Source: an uncultured Eubacteriales bacterium
GTDB lineage: Bacteria > Bacillota_A > Clostridia > Christensenellales > Aristaeellaceae
Direction of reading: 5' to 3'
Length of the DNA stretch: 6,262 nucleotides
Assembly (NCBI GenBank): GCA_902775835.1
Contig: CACYNZ010000219.1
Location: forward strand, 1 to 6,262
In this document: one piece after another, positions 6,228 through 6,262 of the stretch
How the letters are laid out: every line of letters starts with the position of its first letter
Numbering within the stretch: the stretch's first letter is position 1
Translations under genes and position numbers: made by a program
The notes under the pieces: generated by a model
What the model was told of the DNA's origin: nothing
Seen by the model: only the letters and a program-made list of their open reading frames with translations
The model's database searches: none

Positions 6228-6262
6228 TCAGGCCTCCCGGATGATGTACGCGCTGACAATCT
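6228..6262 (-). CDS. Possible C-terminal end of an upstream gene (partial)
   Basis: Reading the minus strand from the window edge, one frame gives ten residues, IVSAYIIREA, then a TGA at 6230-6228. The stop is 2 nt before the M48 start codon, and the M48 ribosome-binding site lies inside this tail. That spacing is typical of translationally coupled operon genes, which is the main support. The other two minus frames are also open over this short stretch, so the assignment is tentative and no function can be given. Confidence 0.4.
   Translation of the reverse strand, partial: IVSAYIIREA
6233..6238 (-). promoter_or_regulatory. Ribosome-binding site of the M48 protease gene
   Basis: GGGAGG on the minus strand lies 7 nt before ATG 6225 and decides that start. 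It overlaps the end of the putative upstream gene, consistent with coupled translation. Confidence 0.7.

Larger units (their letters stand above)
1..6262 (-). other. Probable multi-gene operon, all genes co-directional
   Basis: Seven genes (plus a putative eighth tail) run in the same direction with gaps of 2, 33, 38, 70, 59, 57 and 52 nt. Each has its own ribosome-binding site. I inspected each gap for a GC hairpin followed by a T-run and for -35/-10 pairs, and found none convincing. The longest gap, 3226-3295, holds only the SH3b gene's ribosome-binding site. Co-transcription is therefore inferred. Gaps of 50-70 nt could still hide weak internal promoters. Confidence 0.55.

Noticed and set aside
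1..6262. Mobile element, CRISPR array, tRNA or defence-system signatures
   Set aside because: I saw no transposase, integrase, direct-repeat array, terminal inverted repeats, cloverleaf or known defence domain. Codon use looks uniform across the genes.

Overview
The window reads as a stretch of bacterial chromosome, with every supportable gene on the minus strand. By eye the base composition is moderately GC-rich, with a strong G/C preference at third codon positions. Ribosome-binding sites are strong and Bacillota-like (AGGAGG-type, mostly 6 to 9 nt before ATG). Secreted proteins carry short Gram-positive-style signal peptides, one with an SH3b domain. Together this suggests a GC-richer anaerobic member of the Clostridia (gut or rumen type). 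The taxonomic call is inference; no rRNA or marker gene is present.

Layout in order of transcription, from high to low coordinate: the last ten codons of a possible upstream gene (6228-6262); a complete M48/Ste24-type integral-membrane zinc protease (5005-6225) starting 2 nt after that gene's stop; a short FMN nitroreductase-family protein (4477-4971); an exported protein of unknown function with an Ig-like N-terminus and a GSNRFP motif (3296-4438); an exported SH3b-domain protein (2167-3225); a YqeK-like HD-domain phosphohydrolase (1535-2107); an uncharacterised protein with an HEMFH motif that looks like a soluble zinc metallopeptidase (437-1477); and the first 128 residues of a NapH-like polytopic membrane 4Fe-4S protein (1-384), cut by the window edge.

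The gaps are only 2, 33, 38, 70, 59, 57 and 52 nt. I found no convincing terminator or promoter in any of them, so one polycistronic transcript is plausible. No intergenic stretch exceeds 70 nt. The gene set does not form a textbook pathway. Two themes recur: the cell envelope (membrane protease, two exported proteins) and redox (nitroreductase, 4Fe-4S membrane protein). Two proteins of different families in the run carry HExxH zinc motifs.

I see no mobile element, CRISPR array, tRNA, rRNA or phage gene. The long plus-strand open frames are antisense shadows of the real genes. The most under-described items are the HEMFH protein and the two exported proteins. I do not see clear evidence of a new defence or mobile system.
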